Part shown: positions 1 to 8,437 of the stretch, piece by piece
Layout: each line of letters begins with the position of its first letter
Position numbering within the stretch: the first letter of the stretch is position 1
Source of the DNA: Streptomyces sp. NRRL F-5135
GTDB lineage: Bacteria; Actinomycetota; Actinomycetes; Streptomycetales; Streptomycetaceae
Reading direction: 5' to 3'
Assembly: GCF_000719775.1 (NCBI RefSeq)
Contig: NZ_JOHR01000014.1
Span: 248,001-312,000 of the forward strand
DNA: 64,000 bases
Notes under the pieces: generated by a model
What the model saw: only the letters and a program-made list of their open reading frames with translations
What the model was told of the DNA's origin: nothing
Database searches by the model: none
Made by a program: the position numbers and the translations under genes

Positions 1-137
1 AGGCCGACCACGCGGTGCAGGCGGGACTGCTCGAGAAGCCGAACCTGAAGGGGATCTACGACCTGAAGCCGCTGAACAAGGTCCTCAAGGACGAGGGCAG
101 GCCCGCAGTCTCCGACGCCGGTCTCGGCGCGAAGTAA
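1..137 (+). CDS. ABC transporter substrate-binding protein, C-terminal end (partial)
   Basis: Only the last 44 codons are in the window; the frame runs from base 3 to a TAA at 135-137. The tail is charged and Lys/Leu-rich (about ADHAVQAGLLEKPNL, then IYDLKPLN), like the C-terminus of SsuA/NMT1-type periplasmic binding proteins. The identification rests mostly on context: the next two genes are an SsuB-like ATPase and an SsuC-like permease in the same direction, so this should be the extracellular lipoprotein that delivers an aliphatic sulfonate or related sulfur source. Ligand is inferred, not visible. Confidence 0.75.
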   Translation, partial: ADHAVQAGLLEKPNLKGIYDLKPLNKVLKDEGRPAVSDAGLGAK

Positions 138-152
138 CAGGAGGTGACGACC

Positions 153-941
153 ATGGCGTCCACCCTCGCCAAGGCCGCCGCGGGCGCTCCGGCGGTGGAC
201 CACGCCGCCCGGATCGCCCACGTCTCGAAGTCCTTTCCCACGCCCAACGGACAGCAGCTCGTGCTGGACGACATCACGCTCGACGTGGCGCCGGGCGAGT
301 TCGTGACGCTCCTGGGCGCGTCCGGGTGCGGCAAGTCCACGCTGCTGAACCTGGTGGCCGGGCTCGACGCGCCGTCCGCCGGATCCATCGAGACCGACGG
401 CCGGCCCGCGCTGATGTTCCAGGAGCACGCGCTCTTCCCGTGGCTGACCGCGGGCAGGAACGTCGAACTGGCGCTGCGGCTGCGCGGGGTGTCCAAGCAG
501 GACCGGCGCCCCGAGGCGGAACGGCTGCTGGAACTCGTCCGGCTGGAGGGCGCGTACGGCAAGCGGGTGCACGAACTGTCCGGCGGCATGCGCCAGCGGG
601 TCGCGCTGGCGCGCGCGCTGGCGCAGGACAGCCGGCTGCTGCTGATGGACGAGCCGTTCGCGGCGCTCGACGCCATCACCCGGGACGTGCTGCACGAGGA
701 GCTGACCCGGATCTGGCGGGAGACCGAGGTGTCGGTGCTGTTCGTCACGCACAACGTGCGGGAGGCGGTACGGCTCGCCGAGCGTGTCGTCCTGCTGTCG
801 TCGCGGCCCGGGCGGGTGGCCCGTGAGTGGCGGGTGGACATCCCGCAGCCGCGCCGTATCGAGGACGCCGCCGTGGCGGAGCTGTCCGTCGAGATCACCG
901 AGGAACTTCGTGGGGAGATCCGCCGCCATGGCCAGCACTGA
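153..941 (+). CDS. ssuB: ABC transporter ATP-binding protein, sulfonate/nitrate/taurine type
   Basis: Cytoplasmic ATPase that powers import of, most likely, aliphatic sulfonates. In order it shows a Walker A GASGCGKST, a Q-loop (MFQEHALFPW), the ABC signature LSGGMRQR, a Walker B LLLMDEPFAALD and a switch histidine in FVTHN, all typical of the SsuB/TauB/NrtD group. An in-frame GTG lies at 144, but the ribosome-binding sequence AGGAGGT at 139-145 would overlap it and sits 7 bases before ATG 153, so ATG 153 is preferred. The gene starts 15 bases after the binding protein and overlaps the permease by 14 bases, indicating one operon. The gene name is by family and context; taurine or nitrate transport cannot be excluded. 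Confidence 0.9.
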   Translation: MASTLAKAAAGAPAVDHAARIAHVSKSFPTPNGQQLVLDDITLDVAPGEFVTLLGASGCGKSTLLNLVAGLDAPSAGSIETDGRPALMFQEHALFPWLTAGRNVELALRLRGVSKQDRRPEAERLLELVRLEGAYGKRVHELSGGMRQRVALARALAQDSRLLLMDEPFAALDAITRDVLHEELTRIWRETEVSVLFVTHNVREAVRLAERVVLLSSRPGRVAREWRVDIPQPRRIEDAAVAELSVEITEELRGEIRRHGQH

Positions 942-1944
942 CACGACGTCGCAGAAGGAGAAGGAGCCGGCGGGGCCCGCCGGGACGGGCCCCGGAGCGT
1001 ACCCCGGCACGGCCGCCGGGACGGCTCCCGGGGCGTCCTCCGTGACGGCTCCCGAGGCGTCCTCCGGAACGGACGACGTGGCGCGGGAGCGCGAACTGGC
1101 CGGACTCGGCGCCGGTCTCGACGCGCTCGACAGCGTCACCCCCCGGCGCGCCCCGCTGCGCCAGACCCTCGTCGAGAAGGTGCTGCCCCCGGCCGTCGCG
1201 GTCGTGCTGGTGCTGCTGGTGTGGCAGTTGCTGGTCTGGGCGAAGGTCACCGACAGCTACAAGCTGCCGTCGCCGGGCGCGGTGTGGGGCGAGGTGTCCG
1301 ACGCCTGGCTCCAGGGCACGCTGGTCGACTACATCTGGACCAGCGTCTCGCGCGGCCTGCTGGGCTTCCTGCTGGCGCTGGCGATCGGCACCCCGCTGGG
1401 GCTGCTGGTGGCCCGGGTCAAGGTCGTCCGCGCGGCCATCGGCCCGATCCTGTCCGGTCTCCAGTCGCTGCCGTCGGTGGCCTGGGTGCCGCCCGCCGTG
1501 ATCTGGCTGGGCCTGAACGACTCCATGATGTACGCGGTGATCCTGCTCGGCGCGGTCCCGTCGATCGCCAACGGCCTGGTCTCCGGCGTGGACCAGGTGC
1601 CGCCGCTGTTCCTGCGCGCCGGGCGCACGCTGGGCGCGACCGGGCTGCGGGGCACCTGGCACATCGTGCTGCCCGCCGCGCTGCCCGGCTATCTGTCGGG
1701 GCTCAAGCAGGGCTGGGCGTTCTCGTGGCGTTCGCTGATGGCCGCGGAGATCATCGCGTCGTCGCCGGAGCTCGGGGTGGGCCTCGGTCAGTTGCTGGAG
1801 AACGGCCGGACCGCCAGCAGCATGTCGATGGTGTTCCTCGCCATCTTCCTGATCCTCGTCGTCGGTATCGCCATCGACCTGCTGATCTTCAGCCCGCTGG
1901 AGCGGCGGGTCCTGCGCGGCCGCGGTCTGCTGGTGAAGAGCTGA
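928..1944 (+). CDS. ssuC: ABC transporter permease, sulfonate type
   Basis: Membrane permease of the same importer, 338 residues. Start at ATG 928, inside the end of the ATPase gene. Residues 1-75 are an unusual Gly/Ala/Pro/Thr-rich stretch with repeated PG-T/A-type units, absent from short SsuC proteins. About six hydrophobic segments follow, with the BPD_transp_1 fold and the coupling loop (AGRTLGATGLRGTWHIVLP) that contacts the ATPase. The stop is followed after 5 bases by the GTG of the chelatase-like gene, so all four genes form one transcription unit. Streptomyces commonly places this transporter beside sulfate-assimilation genes, which fits a sulfur-scavenging role. Confidence 0.9.
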   Translation: MASTDTTSQKEKEPAGPAGTGPGAYPGTAAGTAPGASSVTAPEASSGTDDVARERELAGLGAGLDALDSVTPRRAPLRQTLVEKVLPPAVAVVLVLLVWQLLVWAKVTDSYKLPSPGAVWGEVSDAWLQGTLVDYIWTSVSRGLLGFLLALAIGTPLGLLVARVKVVRAAIGPILSGLQSLPSVAWVPPAVIWLGLNDSMMYAVILLGAVPSIANGLVSGVDQVPPLFLRAGRTLGATGLRGTWHIVLPAALPGYLSGLKQGWAFSWRSLMAAEIIASSPELGVGLGQLLENGRTASSMSMVFLAIFLILVVGIAIDLLIFSPLERRVLRGRGLLVKS

Positions 1945-1949
1945 TCCGC

Positions 1950-2750
1950 GTGCTCCTGCCCCGTCCGGTCCGTCTTCCGGGCCCCCTCGCCCCGCCGCCG
2001 GTCCTGCTGGTCGTCGCGCACGGCAGCCGGGACCCCCGCCACGCGGCGACCGTGCGTGCCCTGGCCGGGCGGCTGCGGTCGCTGCGGCCCGGGGTGCGCG
2101 TGGAGACGGGGTTCCTGGACTTCGACGCCCCGTCGGTGGAGCGGCTGCTCGACCGGCTGGCGCGGACCGGCGTACGGGAGGTGATCGCGCTGCCGCTGCT
2201 GCTGACGCGGGCGTTCCACGCCAAGACGGACATCCCGGCGGTCCTGCGCGAGGCGTCGGCCCGCCATCCGCGCCTGGTGGTCCGGCAGGCGGCGGTCCTC
2301 GGCCCGGCGCCCCTGCTGACGGCCGCTCTGGAACGGCGGCTGTACGAGGCCGGGGTGGCGCCCGGCGACCGGGCCTCGACCGGGGTCGTGCTGGCCTCGG
2401 CGGGCTCCTCCGACCCGGAGGCGATCGCGGTGATCGCTGAAATCGCGCGGGAGTGGCGGCACACCGGTTGGTGCGCCGTGCGGCCCGCGTTCGCCTCCGC
2501 ATCCCTTCCGCGCACCGAGGACGCGGTGCGCGAGCTGCGCGCGGCGGGCGCGGCGCGCGTGGCGGTCGCCCCGTACGTCATCGCCCCCGGCTTGCTCCCG
2601 GACCGCATCGCTCGCGGCGCGCGGCGGGCCGGCGCGGACGTCCTGGCCGGGGTCCTGGGCGCGGCCCCGGAACTGGCGCGCCTCCTCCTGCGCCGCTACG
2701 ACGAGGCGATCACCGCCCCGAGCCCCCTGGAACTGGCCCGCCCGGCCTGA
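1950..2750 (+). CDS. Sirohydrochlorin chelatase family protein (CbiX/SirB-like)
   Basis: Predicted 266-residue metal-chelatase-fold protein. It opens with the family motif LLVVAHGSRDP (catalytic/metal His in AHGS) and has a second half with VAPYVIAPGLLPDRIA, as in two-domain CbiX/SirB proteins that insert Fe or Co into sirohydrochlorin. Position behind a sulfonate importer suggests a role in sirohaem supply for sulfite reductase, which is an inference. Start is GTG 1950, five bases after the permease stop; longer open sequence upstream overlaps the permease in another frame and is not used. Pro-rich residues 1-18 precede the fold. It could instead be a chelatase paralogue of unknown metal specificity. 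Confidence 0.8.
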   Translation: MLLPRPVRLPGPLAPPPVLLVVAHGSRDPRHAATVRALAGRLRSLRPGVRVETGFLDFDAPSVERLLDRLARTGVREVIALPLLLTRAFHAKTDIPAVLREASARHPRLVVRQAAVLGPAPLLTAALERRLYEAGVAPGDRASTGVVLASAGSSDPEAIAVIAEIAREWRHTGWCAVRPAFASASLPRTEDAVRELRAAGAARVAVAPYVIAPGLLPDRIARGARRAGADVLAGVLGAAPELARLLLRRYDEAITAPSPLELARPA

Positions 2751-2756
2751 CGTGGC

Positions 2757-2936
2757 CGCCTCAGTCGACCGGGCGATGATCGCGTCCCGGTCCCACTCCC
2801 GGCCGGACACTCCGTACTCCCGGAAGTCCGGGTGCAGCAGTTCCGCCAGGAGTTCCGGGGACGAGCGGACCGCCGGGTCGAGCAGCCGCAGCTCGGCCTC
2901 GATGGCGGCGGAGACCACGGACCTACGGTCGGCCAC
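2757..2936 (-). pseudogene. DUF4440 (NTF2-like) protein, truncated
   Basis: The first 60 codons read like the start of a Streptomyces DUF4440 protein (IEAELRLLDPAVRSS, then ELLHPDFREYGVSGREWDRD). Such proteins are normally about 110-130 residues with a second half forming the NTF2-like cone. Here the match stops at about ARSTEA, just before the stop of the convergent chelatase gene at 2750. The frame then stays open far into antisense sequence, with no recognisable family residues. ATG 2936 overlaps the end of the DUF1697 gene by 14 bases, so the pair was once translationally coupled. The 3' half seems to have been deleted when the chelatase gene was joined here. Function is presumably lost. 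Confidence 0.65.
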
Positions 2937-3477
2937 GGGTCAGCTCCACCAGCTTGACGACGGTGTTCCAGTTGCGGCTGGTGGCCGTGGCGCCCTTGAC
3001 CAGGGCGGGCCTGCTCAGGGCCTCGGCGAGCTTGGAGCGGCCGACTCCGCCGGGGGTGTACAGGTAGAGCACGCGGTCGCCGATCCGGACCTCGTCCGGG
3101 CGGTACGTCTCCGGGTCGAGTGCCGCCAGCCGTTCGGGCGCCACCTGTTCGGACAGGAACGTGAGGTGGAGCTGTCGGCCCTCCAGCCCGGCCGCGGGAA
3201 AGGGACAGGCGCCGGCCACGGCCCGCAGGTAGGGGCCGCCGCGCACCAGGCAGTCCACGGAGAAGCCGAACCGCTCTTCGACGGCGCGTTCCAGACCCGC
3301 GGCCAGCTCCTCCTCGTCGTCCACGGCACTGGTGAAGACGGCGTTGCCGCTCTGGAGGTACGTACGGACATCGCCGTGCCCGAGTCCGGTGAGCAGCGTG
3401 CGGAGGTCGGCCATCGGGACGCGTTTGTGGCCGCCGACATTGATTCCGCGCAGCAGCGCCGCATACGTCGTGGTCAT
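2923..3477 (-). CDS. DUF1697 domain protein
   Basis: 184-residue cytoplasmic protein of the DUF1697 family, whose activity is not established. Family hallmarks are the N-terminal YAALLRGINVGG followed by ADLRTLLTGLG and YLQSGNAVF, and a C-terminal ATSRNWNTV. Length is normal. GTG 3483 and ATG 3477 are both in frame; neither has a ribosome-binding site. A TATCGT hexamer lies 6 bases upstream of ATG 3477, so a leaderless transcript starting at that ATG is possible and I chose it. The gene overlaps the DUF4440 remnant. Confidence 0.85.
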   Translation of the reverse strand: MTTTYAALLRGINVGGHKRVPMADLRTLLTGLGHGDVRTYLQSGNAVFTSAVDDEEELAAGLERAVEERFGFSVDCLVRGGPYLRAVAGACPFPAAGLEGRQLHLTFLSEQVAPERLAALDPETYRPDEVRIGDRVLYLYTPGGVGRSKLAEALSRPALVKGATATSRNWNTVVKLVELTRGRP

Positions 3478-3499
3478 GGGCACACGATAGGCGCGGGGC

Positions 3500-3540
3500 G
3501 ACGGCCGCCGCGCTCCGTGGGGGCGAGCACGGCGGCCGTC
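3500..3540 (-). terminator. Hairpin downstream of the glycosyltransferase gene
   Basis: A perfect 11-bp inverted repeat (GACGGCCGCCG at 3500-3510, CGGCGGCCGTC at 3530-3540) with a 19-base loop lies about 75 bases past the glycosyltransferase stop and just before the DUF1697 start. There is no T tract. It probably ends the glycosyltransferase transcript and separates the two genes. Confidence 0.5.
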
Positions 3541-3613
3541 TCATGAACGATCGTCCCCCGGGCCGGTCGCTCCCGAAACCCGTTGGCGGTGTCCGGCTCC
3601 GGGTCAGGCACGG

Positions 3614-4822
3614 TCAGGCCACCGGCAGGGCCGCCTCGATCAGGTCCGCCGCGCGCGCGGTGCCGCCCTCCCGTTCCATGCCGGCGCTGATCTCCGCGAG
3701 CCTGCGGGCCACGTCGGGATCCTCGGCCAGGGCCAGGACCGCGGCACGCAGCGTCTCGGGGGTCGCGTCCGCCAGGTCGACGCGCCGCGCCACTCCCAGC
3801 CCGACCAGCGTGTCCGCGTTCCCGAACTGGTCGGCGGCCTGCGGGACGGCGACCATCGGGGTGGCCGTCGCCAGGCCCTCCTTGCTGCCGCCCGCGCCCG
3901 CGTGGGTGATGAAGGCGTCGGCCTGTTCGAGGACGGATACCTGCGGCACCCAGTGACGCACCTCCACGTTGGCGGGTACGGGCCCGAGTTCGGCCTCGTC
4001 CACATGGGCGCCGATCTGGAGCACCACGTGCCAGCCCGGCAGGTCGCCGAACGCCTCGGCGCAGGTCCGGTAGAACGCGGGCTGCTTGGTGAACGCGGAA
4101 CCGAGCGAGACCAGCAGCACCTTCTCCGCCCCGGCGGGCCGTTGCCACCGCGCCCGCCGTTCGCGCCGGGGCAGGCAGGCGCCGACGAAGGTGTACACGG
4201 ATTCGTCCACCTGGTCCGCCTTGTACTGCAGGACCTTCGGGATCAGTACGAGGGAGTGGTCGGGCCGGCCGGTGAACCGGTCCTGGTCCATGTGGTCCAT
4301 GCCGTTCTCCGTCAGCCAGCGCGCGAATCGGGCCCGGTAGGCGCGACCGCGTTCGGTCGACATGAGCTGGGCCGTCATCGGTTCGCCGACCTCCTCCTCG
4401 TATCCCTCCCAGGCGACCATGTGCGTCGAGAACTGGATGAACGGCACGTCCCAGCGGTGGGCGAGGACGCGCGCCGGGAAGGAGGTGGTGTCGCCGAGGA
4501 CGAGGTCCGGACGGTCGTCCTCGAACGCCGCGGCGAGCTGCGGCAAGGCCTGGATCGCGTCGGTCAGGAACGGCTCCACGTTGTCGATGAGTTCCGTGCC
4601 CCAGGCGGAGGGATCGTCGTCGGGGGTCGGCAGGACGGAGGTGTAGGTCACCGGCCGGGCGCCGGTGGCCGCGATCTTCTCGGCGAAGACGGCGGGGATC
4701 GCGTAGCTCACGCGGTGCCCCCGGTCGACCAGCTCCCGGATCACTTCGAGGCTGGGGTTCACATGGCCGTGGGCGGCGATGGAGAACATGGCGATGTGCG
4801 CGGGCTTGGTGGCTGCGGTCAT
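3614..4822 (-). CDS. MGT-family macrolide-type glycosyltransferase (OleD/OleI-like)
   Basis: 402-residue GT1-family glycosyltransferase, predicted cytosolic, that transfers glucose from UDP-glucose to a macrolide or other hydroxylated small molecule. The N-terminus carries [21 protein letters not shown], where the first His is the catalytic base of OleD-like enzymes. The C-terminal donor site is [17 protein letters not shown] followed by [11 protein letters not shown]. Length matches OleD (about 400-415). Start is ATG 4822; a much longer open frame upstream overlaps the divergent kinase gene and is ignored. The promoter appears leaderless and contains a perfect palindrome (4841-4854), so the gene is probably induced by its substrate. 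Known relatives inactivate macrolides in Streptomyces; the natural substrate here is unknown. Confidence 0.9.
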   Translation of the reverse strand: MTAATKPAHIAMFSIAAHGHVNPSLEVIRELVDRGHRVSYAIPAVFAEKIAATGARPVTYTSVLPTPDDDPSAWGTELIDNVEPFLTDAIQALPQLAAAFEDDRPDLVLGDTTSFPARVLAHRWDVPFIQFSTHMVAWEGYEEEVGEPMTAQLMSTERGRAYRARFARWLTENGMDHMDQDRFTGRPDHSLVLIPKVLQYKADQVDESVYTFVGACLPRRERRARWQRPAGAEKVLLVSLGSAFTKQPAFYRTCAEAFGDLPGWHVVLQIGAHVDEAELGPVPANVEVRHWVPQVSVLEQADAFITHAGAGGSKEGLATATPMVAVPQAADQFGNADTLVGLGVARRVDLADATPETLRAAVLALAEDPDVARRLAEISAGMEREGGTARAADLIEAALPVA

Positions 4823-4858
4823 GGCCCGACCGTAGGCGAGACGAGACGTCTCGTGCAA
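4823..4858 (-). promoter_or_regulatory. Promoter with embedded 14-bp palindromic operator
   Basis: Reading the minus strand, a -35-like TTGCAC (4858-4853) and a -10-like TACGGT (4834-4829) are 18 bases apart. Transcription should begin six bases later, at the A of ATG 4822, giving a leaderless mRNA. The perfect palindrome ACGAGACGTCTCGT (4841-4854) lies in the spacer and touches the -35 box, an ideal place for a TetR- or GntR-type repressor. No such regulator gene is adjacent. Confidence 0.6.
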
Positions 4859-5006
4859 CTTATTTGGCGTCCCGTCCCCAGCGGCGGCGGGACGGGCCGC
4901 GGCACGGCCTCCGGGCGGATGCGACACTCTGTGCGGATCCGTACGGGATCCCCGCGCGCCTGTCCGAGGACACGCGCGGCGGTCGGAGGACAAGAGCGGG
5001 CGGGCG

Positions 5007-5870
5007 ATGGACGAGGCACGGGCGCGGCAGGTCATGGCGGAGGCGGGACTGCCGGCGGGGGCGGAACTGCTGGCCCTCGGCGAGAACGCCGTCTTCCAGG
5101 CGGACGGCCTGGTCGTCAAGGTCGGCCGGGACGCCGCGGACCACCCCGAACTGCTGGACCGCGCCCGGCGCGAGGTCGCGGTCGCGTCGTGGCTCGCGGA
5201 GTGCGGAGTCCCGGCCGTACGCGCGGCGGAGCCCGGTCCACGGATCGCGGCCGGGCATCCGGTCACGCTCTGGCACCGGCTGCCGGACGCCGTACGCCCC
5301 GCCGGACCGCGGGACCTGGCATCGCTGCTGCGGCTGGTCCACGCGCTGCCCGCGCCCTCGTTCGACCTGCCCCGCCGCGAACTGCTGGGCGGGGTCGAAC
5401 GCTGGCTGCGGATCGCCGGCGACGCGATCGACCCGGCCGACGCGGAGTACCTGCGCGGGCGCAGGGACGGCTTCGCGAAGGCCGCCACCGCGCTCGCCCC
5501 GCACCTGCCGCCGGGCCCGATCCACGGCGACGCGCTGCCGCGCAACGTCCAGGTCGGACCGGACGGACCCGTCCTGGTCGACCTGGAGACCTTCTCCGTG
5601 GACTTCCGCGAGCACGACCTGGTCGTCATGGCCCTCTCCCGCGACCGCTACGGGCTGCCCGCCGAGGCGTACGACACCTTCACCGAGGTCTACGGCTGGG
5701 ACGTGCGCGACTGGCCGGGCTGCCCGGTCCTGCGCGGTGCCCGGGAGACGGCCAGCTGCGCCTGGGTCGCCCAGCACGCACCGGTCAACCCGAAGGCGCT
5801 CGCCGAGTTCCGCCGCCGCGTCGCCTCCCTGCGCGCCGAGGACCCGGAGGTCCGCTGGCACCCGTTCTGA
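5007..5870 (+). CDS. Phosphotransferase, APH/choline-kinase fold
   Basis: 287-residue kinase-fold protein. The N-lobe has LVVKVGRD with the ATP-binding Lys, and the C-lobe has the catalytic HGDALPRN (HxD-x4-N) followed by LVDLETFS (metal-binding Asp). This is the aminoglycoside phosphotransferase (Pfam APH) pattern. Substrate is unknown; many Streptomyces paralogues phosphorylate small alcohols or sugars rather than antibiotics. ATG 5007 lies 13 bases after GGAGGACAAG. It is divergent from the glycosyltransferase and could share its regulatory region, which would suit a two-gene modification locus, but nothing proves a link. Confidence 0.8.
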   Translation: MDEARARQVMAEAGLPAGAELLALGENAVFQADGLVVKVGRDAADHPELLDRARREVAVASWLAECGVPAVRAAEPGPRIAAGHPVTLWHRLPDAVRPAGPRDLASLLRLVHALPAPSFDLPRRELLGGVERWLRIAGDAIDPADAEYLRGRRDGFAKAATALAPHLPPGPIHGDALPRNVQVGPDGPVLVDLETFSVDFREHDLVVMALSRDRYGLPAEAYDTFTEVYGWDVRDWPGCPVLRGARETASCAWVAQHAPVNPKALAEFRRRVASLRAEDPEVRWHPF

Positions 5871-5929
5871 CCCGCCCCCGGCACCATCGGCCACGCGGTC
5901 GCGGCGACGGTCACCGCGCGGTCCTCGCC

Positions 5930-6637
5930 TCACGACGCGTTCGCCGGCGCCACCGCCCTGAGCGGCCACACCGCGTCGACCACCGCGTCCGCGTTCCCCT
6001 TGCGGCGCAGGAAGCTCTGGAAGTCCGCCGCCCAGTCCGCGTACCACCGGATCTGACGCTCATGCAGCTCCGGCGGCGCCAGCGCGGCCACCGAGGCATG
6101 GCGCCCGGCTATCGCCACGGCCACCCGGACCGCCGCCAGGGCGTCCGCGGCGGCGTCGTGGGCCGCGTCCAGCACCACCCCGTACTCCCCGCAGACCGCC
6201 TCCAGCGTGCGCTTGCCCCGTCGGTAGCGGTCGACGGCGCGGTCGATCGTGTACGGGTCGATCACCGGGCCGACCCGGTCGAGCGGCGGCAGGCCGTGCC
6301 GCCGCAGCTCGGCGGCGAGCAGCGTCAGGTCGAACGGCGCGTTGTACGCCACGACCGGCACCCCGCGCGCCCAGCACCCGGCCAGGACACCGGCGATCTC
6401 GCCGGCCACCTCCCGCGCCGGGCGCCCCTCCGCCGCCGCCCGTTCGCTGCTGATGCCGTGCACCGCGGACGCCTGCTCGGGGATGCGGACCCCGGGATCG
6501 GCGAGCCAGCTCCGCCGCCGGATCACCTCGTCGCCCCGGACCTCGATCACCGCAGCCGAGACGATCCGCGCCTCGAGCGGATCCGTGCCGGTCGTCTCCA
6601 GGTCGAACCCGGCCAGCGGTTCACCGTGCCACGTCAT
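5930..6637 (-). CDS. DnaQ-like 3'-5' exonuclease
   Basis: 235-residue DEDDh exonuclease. ExoI motif is FDLETTGTDP (catalytic Asp and Glu), ExoII follows in APFDLTLLAAEL, and the ExoIII motif is HDAAADALA with His and Asp, as in the epsilon subunit of DNA polymerase III. The protein stands alone without a polymerase, so a repair or RNA/DNA trimming role is more likely than replicative proofreading. ATG 6637 is preceded by GGGAGGGGTCATC; the frame extends another 30 codons upstream to a TTG, but those residues are not family-like. Confidence 0.88.
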   Translation of the reverse strand: MTWHGEPLAGFDLETTGTDPLEARIVSAAVIEVRGDEVIRRRSWLADPGVRIPEQASAVHGISSERAAAEGRPAREVAGEIAGVLAGCWARGVPVVAYNAPFDLTLLAAELRRHGLPPLDRVGPVIDPYTIDRAVDRYRRGKRTLEAVCGEYGVVLDAAHDAAADALAAVRVAVAIAGRHASVAALAPPELHERQIRWYADWAADFQSFLRRKGNADAVVDAVWPLRAVAPANAS

Positions 6638-6792
6638 GATGACCCCTCCCCTCGTGCGCCGGTGCCTCGACGGACCGGCGGTGGTGCTTCCCCCGACCGA
6701 CACAACCCTGCCACGCGCCACTGACAACGCCGCCTGGCCCGCCGCACGGGCCGCCGCCCGCCGAATCCTCGTCAGGAGCCCCCGCTCCCGCG

Positions 6793-8025
6793 TCAGGACA
6801 CCGGCCGGGAGTCCGTCCAGACGGAGTCGAACTCCTCGCGGTACGTCTGGAAGAGTCCGTTCTCCGGCTCCTGCCCCGACCGCACCACACCACGCCCGCC
6901 GCCCCGCAGGACCAGCACGGGCGCCTCCATCCCGCGCGCCCGGCGCAGATACGACTGGACGACGGCGAGGCCGTCCGCGCCGTCGCCGTCCACGAGATAG
7001 GCGGTGAAGCGCGGGGTCTCGTCGAAGACATGGATCTCGAAGGCACCCGGATCACGCAGTCTGGAGCGCACCCGCCGCATGTGAAGGATGTTCATCTCCA
7101 CCGTTCGGCTCAGCTCCCCCTTCTTGAGCCCCAGTTCCCGCTCCCGGCGGCGGACCGCGCTGCTCGCCGGGTTGAGGAACAGCAGCCGTATGCGGCAGCC
7201 GGACTCCGCGAGCCGGATCAGCCGCCGCCCGGAGAAGTTCTGCACCAGCAGGTTCAGCCCGATGCCGATGGCGTCCACCCGACGCGCCCCGCCGAAGAGG
7301 TCCTCCGCCGGGATCTGCCGTTGCAGCCTGACCCGGTCGGGATGGACGGAGACCACGTCCGCGTACCGGTCGCCGACCAGGTCCTCCACCGCGTCCACGC
7401 TCAGCCGCGCGCCCGCCGGTACCCCGCTGCCGCCGCCGAGGATCTCCAGCAGCCGCGCGGCGGCCCGCTCCGCCTGGGCCAGGACCGTCTCGGAGAGCGC
7501 GCGGTTGCGGGAGACGACGTTGCGCGCGACCTCGAGCTCGTCCAGCGCCAGCTCCACGTCCCGCCGGTCGTCGAAATAGGGTTCGAAGCAGGGCCAGTGC
7601 TGGACCATCAGCTCCCGCAGCTGCGGGAGGGTCAGGAAGCTGAGGACGTTGTCGTCCGCCGGGTCGAGCAGATAGCCCTTGCGTCGCGACACCTCCCGGA
7701 CGGCGACGGCGCGCTGGACCCACTCCTGCCCGGCGGGCCCGGCGGCGGCGACCACCCACTCCTCGCCGTTGACCGGCTCGTAGATCGGCCGCAGCACGGC
7801 GGCGACGACCGCGCGCAGCCGCTGCTCCACCAGATTCAGCCAGATGTAGGCCCGTCCGGCCCGCTGCGCGCGCGTACGGACCTCCGCCCAGGCGTCCGCG
7901 CCCCAGTCCAGTTCCGCCCCGATCTCCATCGGTCGCGCGAGGGAGACCGTTCCGGGCGGGATGTCGCCGGCCTCCCCCGCATGACCTGCGTCACCAGGGG
8001 GCAGCTCCAGCCCTCCCGAGCTCAC
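6793..8025 (-). CDS. SAV2148-family HEPN-domain protein
   Basis: 410-residue protein widespread in Streptomyces and of unknown role. The N-terminal half has a HEPN-like helical region ending in ARNVVSRNRALSE. The C-terminal half (IGLNLLVQNFSGRRLIRLAESG, LLFLNPASSA, MNILHMRRVRSRL, IHVFDETPRF) resembles the PLD-like/DUF5919 sensor domain of actinobacterial regulators, but no HKD motif is present. Where catalytic HEPN RNases have RN-x3-H, this reads RNVVSR, so RNase activity is doubtful. GTG 8025 follows GGAAGG at a suitable distance; a TTG 27 bases upstream is also in frame. It is divergent from glgX. Confidence 0.75.
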   Translation of the reverse strand: MSSGGLELPPGDAGHAGEAGDIPPGTVSLARPMEIGAELDWGADAWAEVRTRAQRAGRAYIWLNLVEQRLRAVVAAVLRPIYEPVNGEEWVVAAAGPAGQEWVQRAVAVREVSRRKGYLLDPADDNVLSFLTLPQLRELMVQHWPCFEPYFDDRRDVELALDELEVARNVVSRNRALSETVLAQAERAAARLLEILGGGSGVPAGARLSVDAVEDLVGDRYADVVSVHPDRVRLQRQIPAEDLFGGARRVDAIGIGLNLLVQNFSGRRLIRLAESGCRIRLLFLNPASSAVRRRERELGLKKGELSRTVEMNILHMRRVRSRLRDPGAFEIHVFDETPRFTAYLVDGDGADGLAVVQSYLRRARGMEAPVLVLRGGGRGVVRSGQEPENGLFQTYREEFDSVWTDSRPVS

Positions 8026-8437
8026 CCGCGCACCGCCTTCCCACCCCTTCAACGATCAAGGAAGAGTACTCCGCCGACCGGAGGAGGTGCAGCCTCATGC
8101 ACCGGCTTCCTCCTCAAGTCCCTTGATCAAGAGGCTCGTTCCTGGCGCCCAGTTCCACCGAAGTGAGGCGATTCGCACAAGTTGCGCCCGATACGTTCCG
8201 AGCCTCGTACCCGTACAGAACCGCTGATCCCGGCTCCCTGGACCGAGCGACGCGCTGATGCGCGACGTTGACCCCCACGGTTGACCCTATACGCCGGACG
8301 GGCCCTCGCCATCCACCCGGGACGGCCGAGAAGCGGCCAAGAACCCCACCGGGTTCCTAGGTGAGCGCCCCACTTTCGGGGAAGATCTGGGCCAAGACCC
8401 CCGCAGCACCCGGATCAGAAGTGGAAGAGTCATATCT
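8026..8437. other. 412-base divergent intergenic region with a stem-loop
   Basis: No coding sequence is seen here. A stem-loop at 8080-8113 has a perfect inner stem GGTGCA/TGCACC and an outer GGAGGA/TCCTCC stem with one bulge. It is flanked by GATCAAGG (8054-8061) and its inverted copy CCTTGATC (8121-8128). On the plus strand it would form early in any long glgX leader; on the minus strand it lies in the upstream region of the HEPN gene. Two TTGACC hexamers (8268, 8281) occur before TATACG at 8288, but the spacings do not make a clean promoter. Confidence 0.4.

Noticed and set aside
3902..6724. Open frame of 940 codons on the plus strand across the glycosyltransferase, kinase and exonuclease genes
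   Set aside because: Overlaps three recognised genes in other frames and has no family features.
8268..8293. glgX promoter with TTGACC and TATACG
   Set aside because: The spacing from the first TTGACC is only 14 bases, and from the second there is no room, so neither is a credible sigma-70-type promoter.
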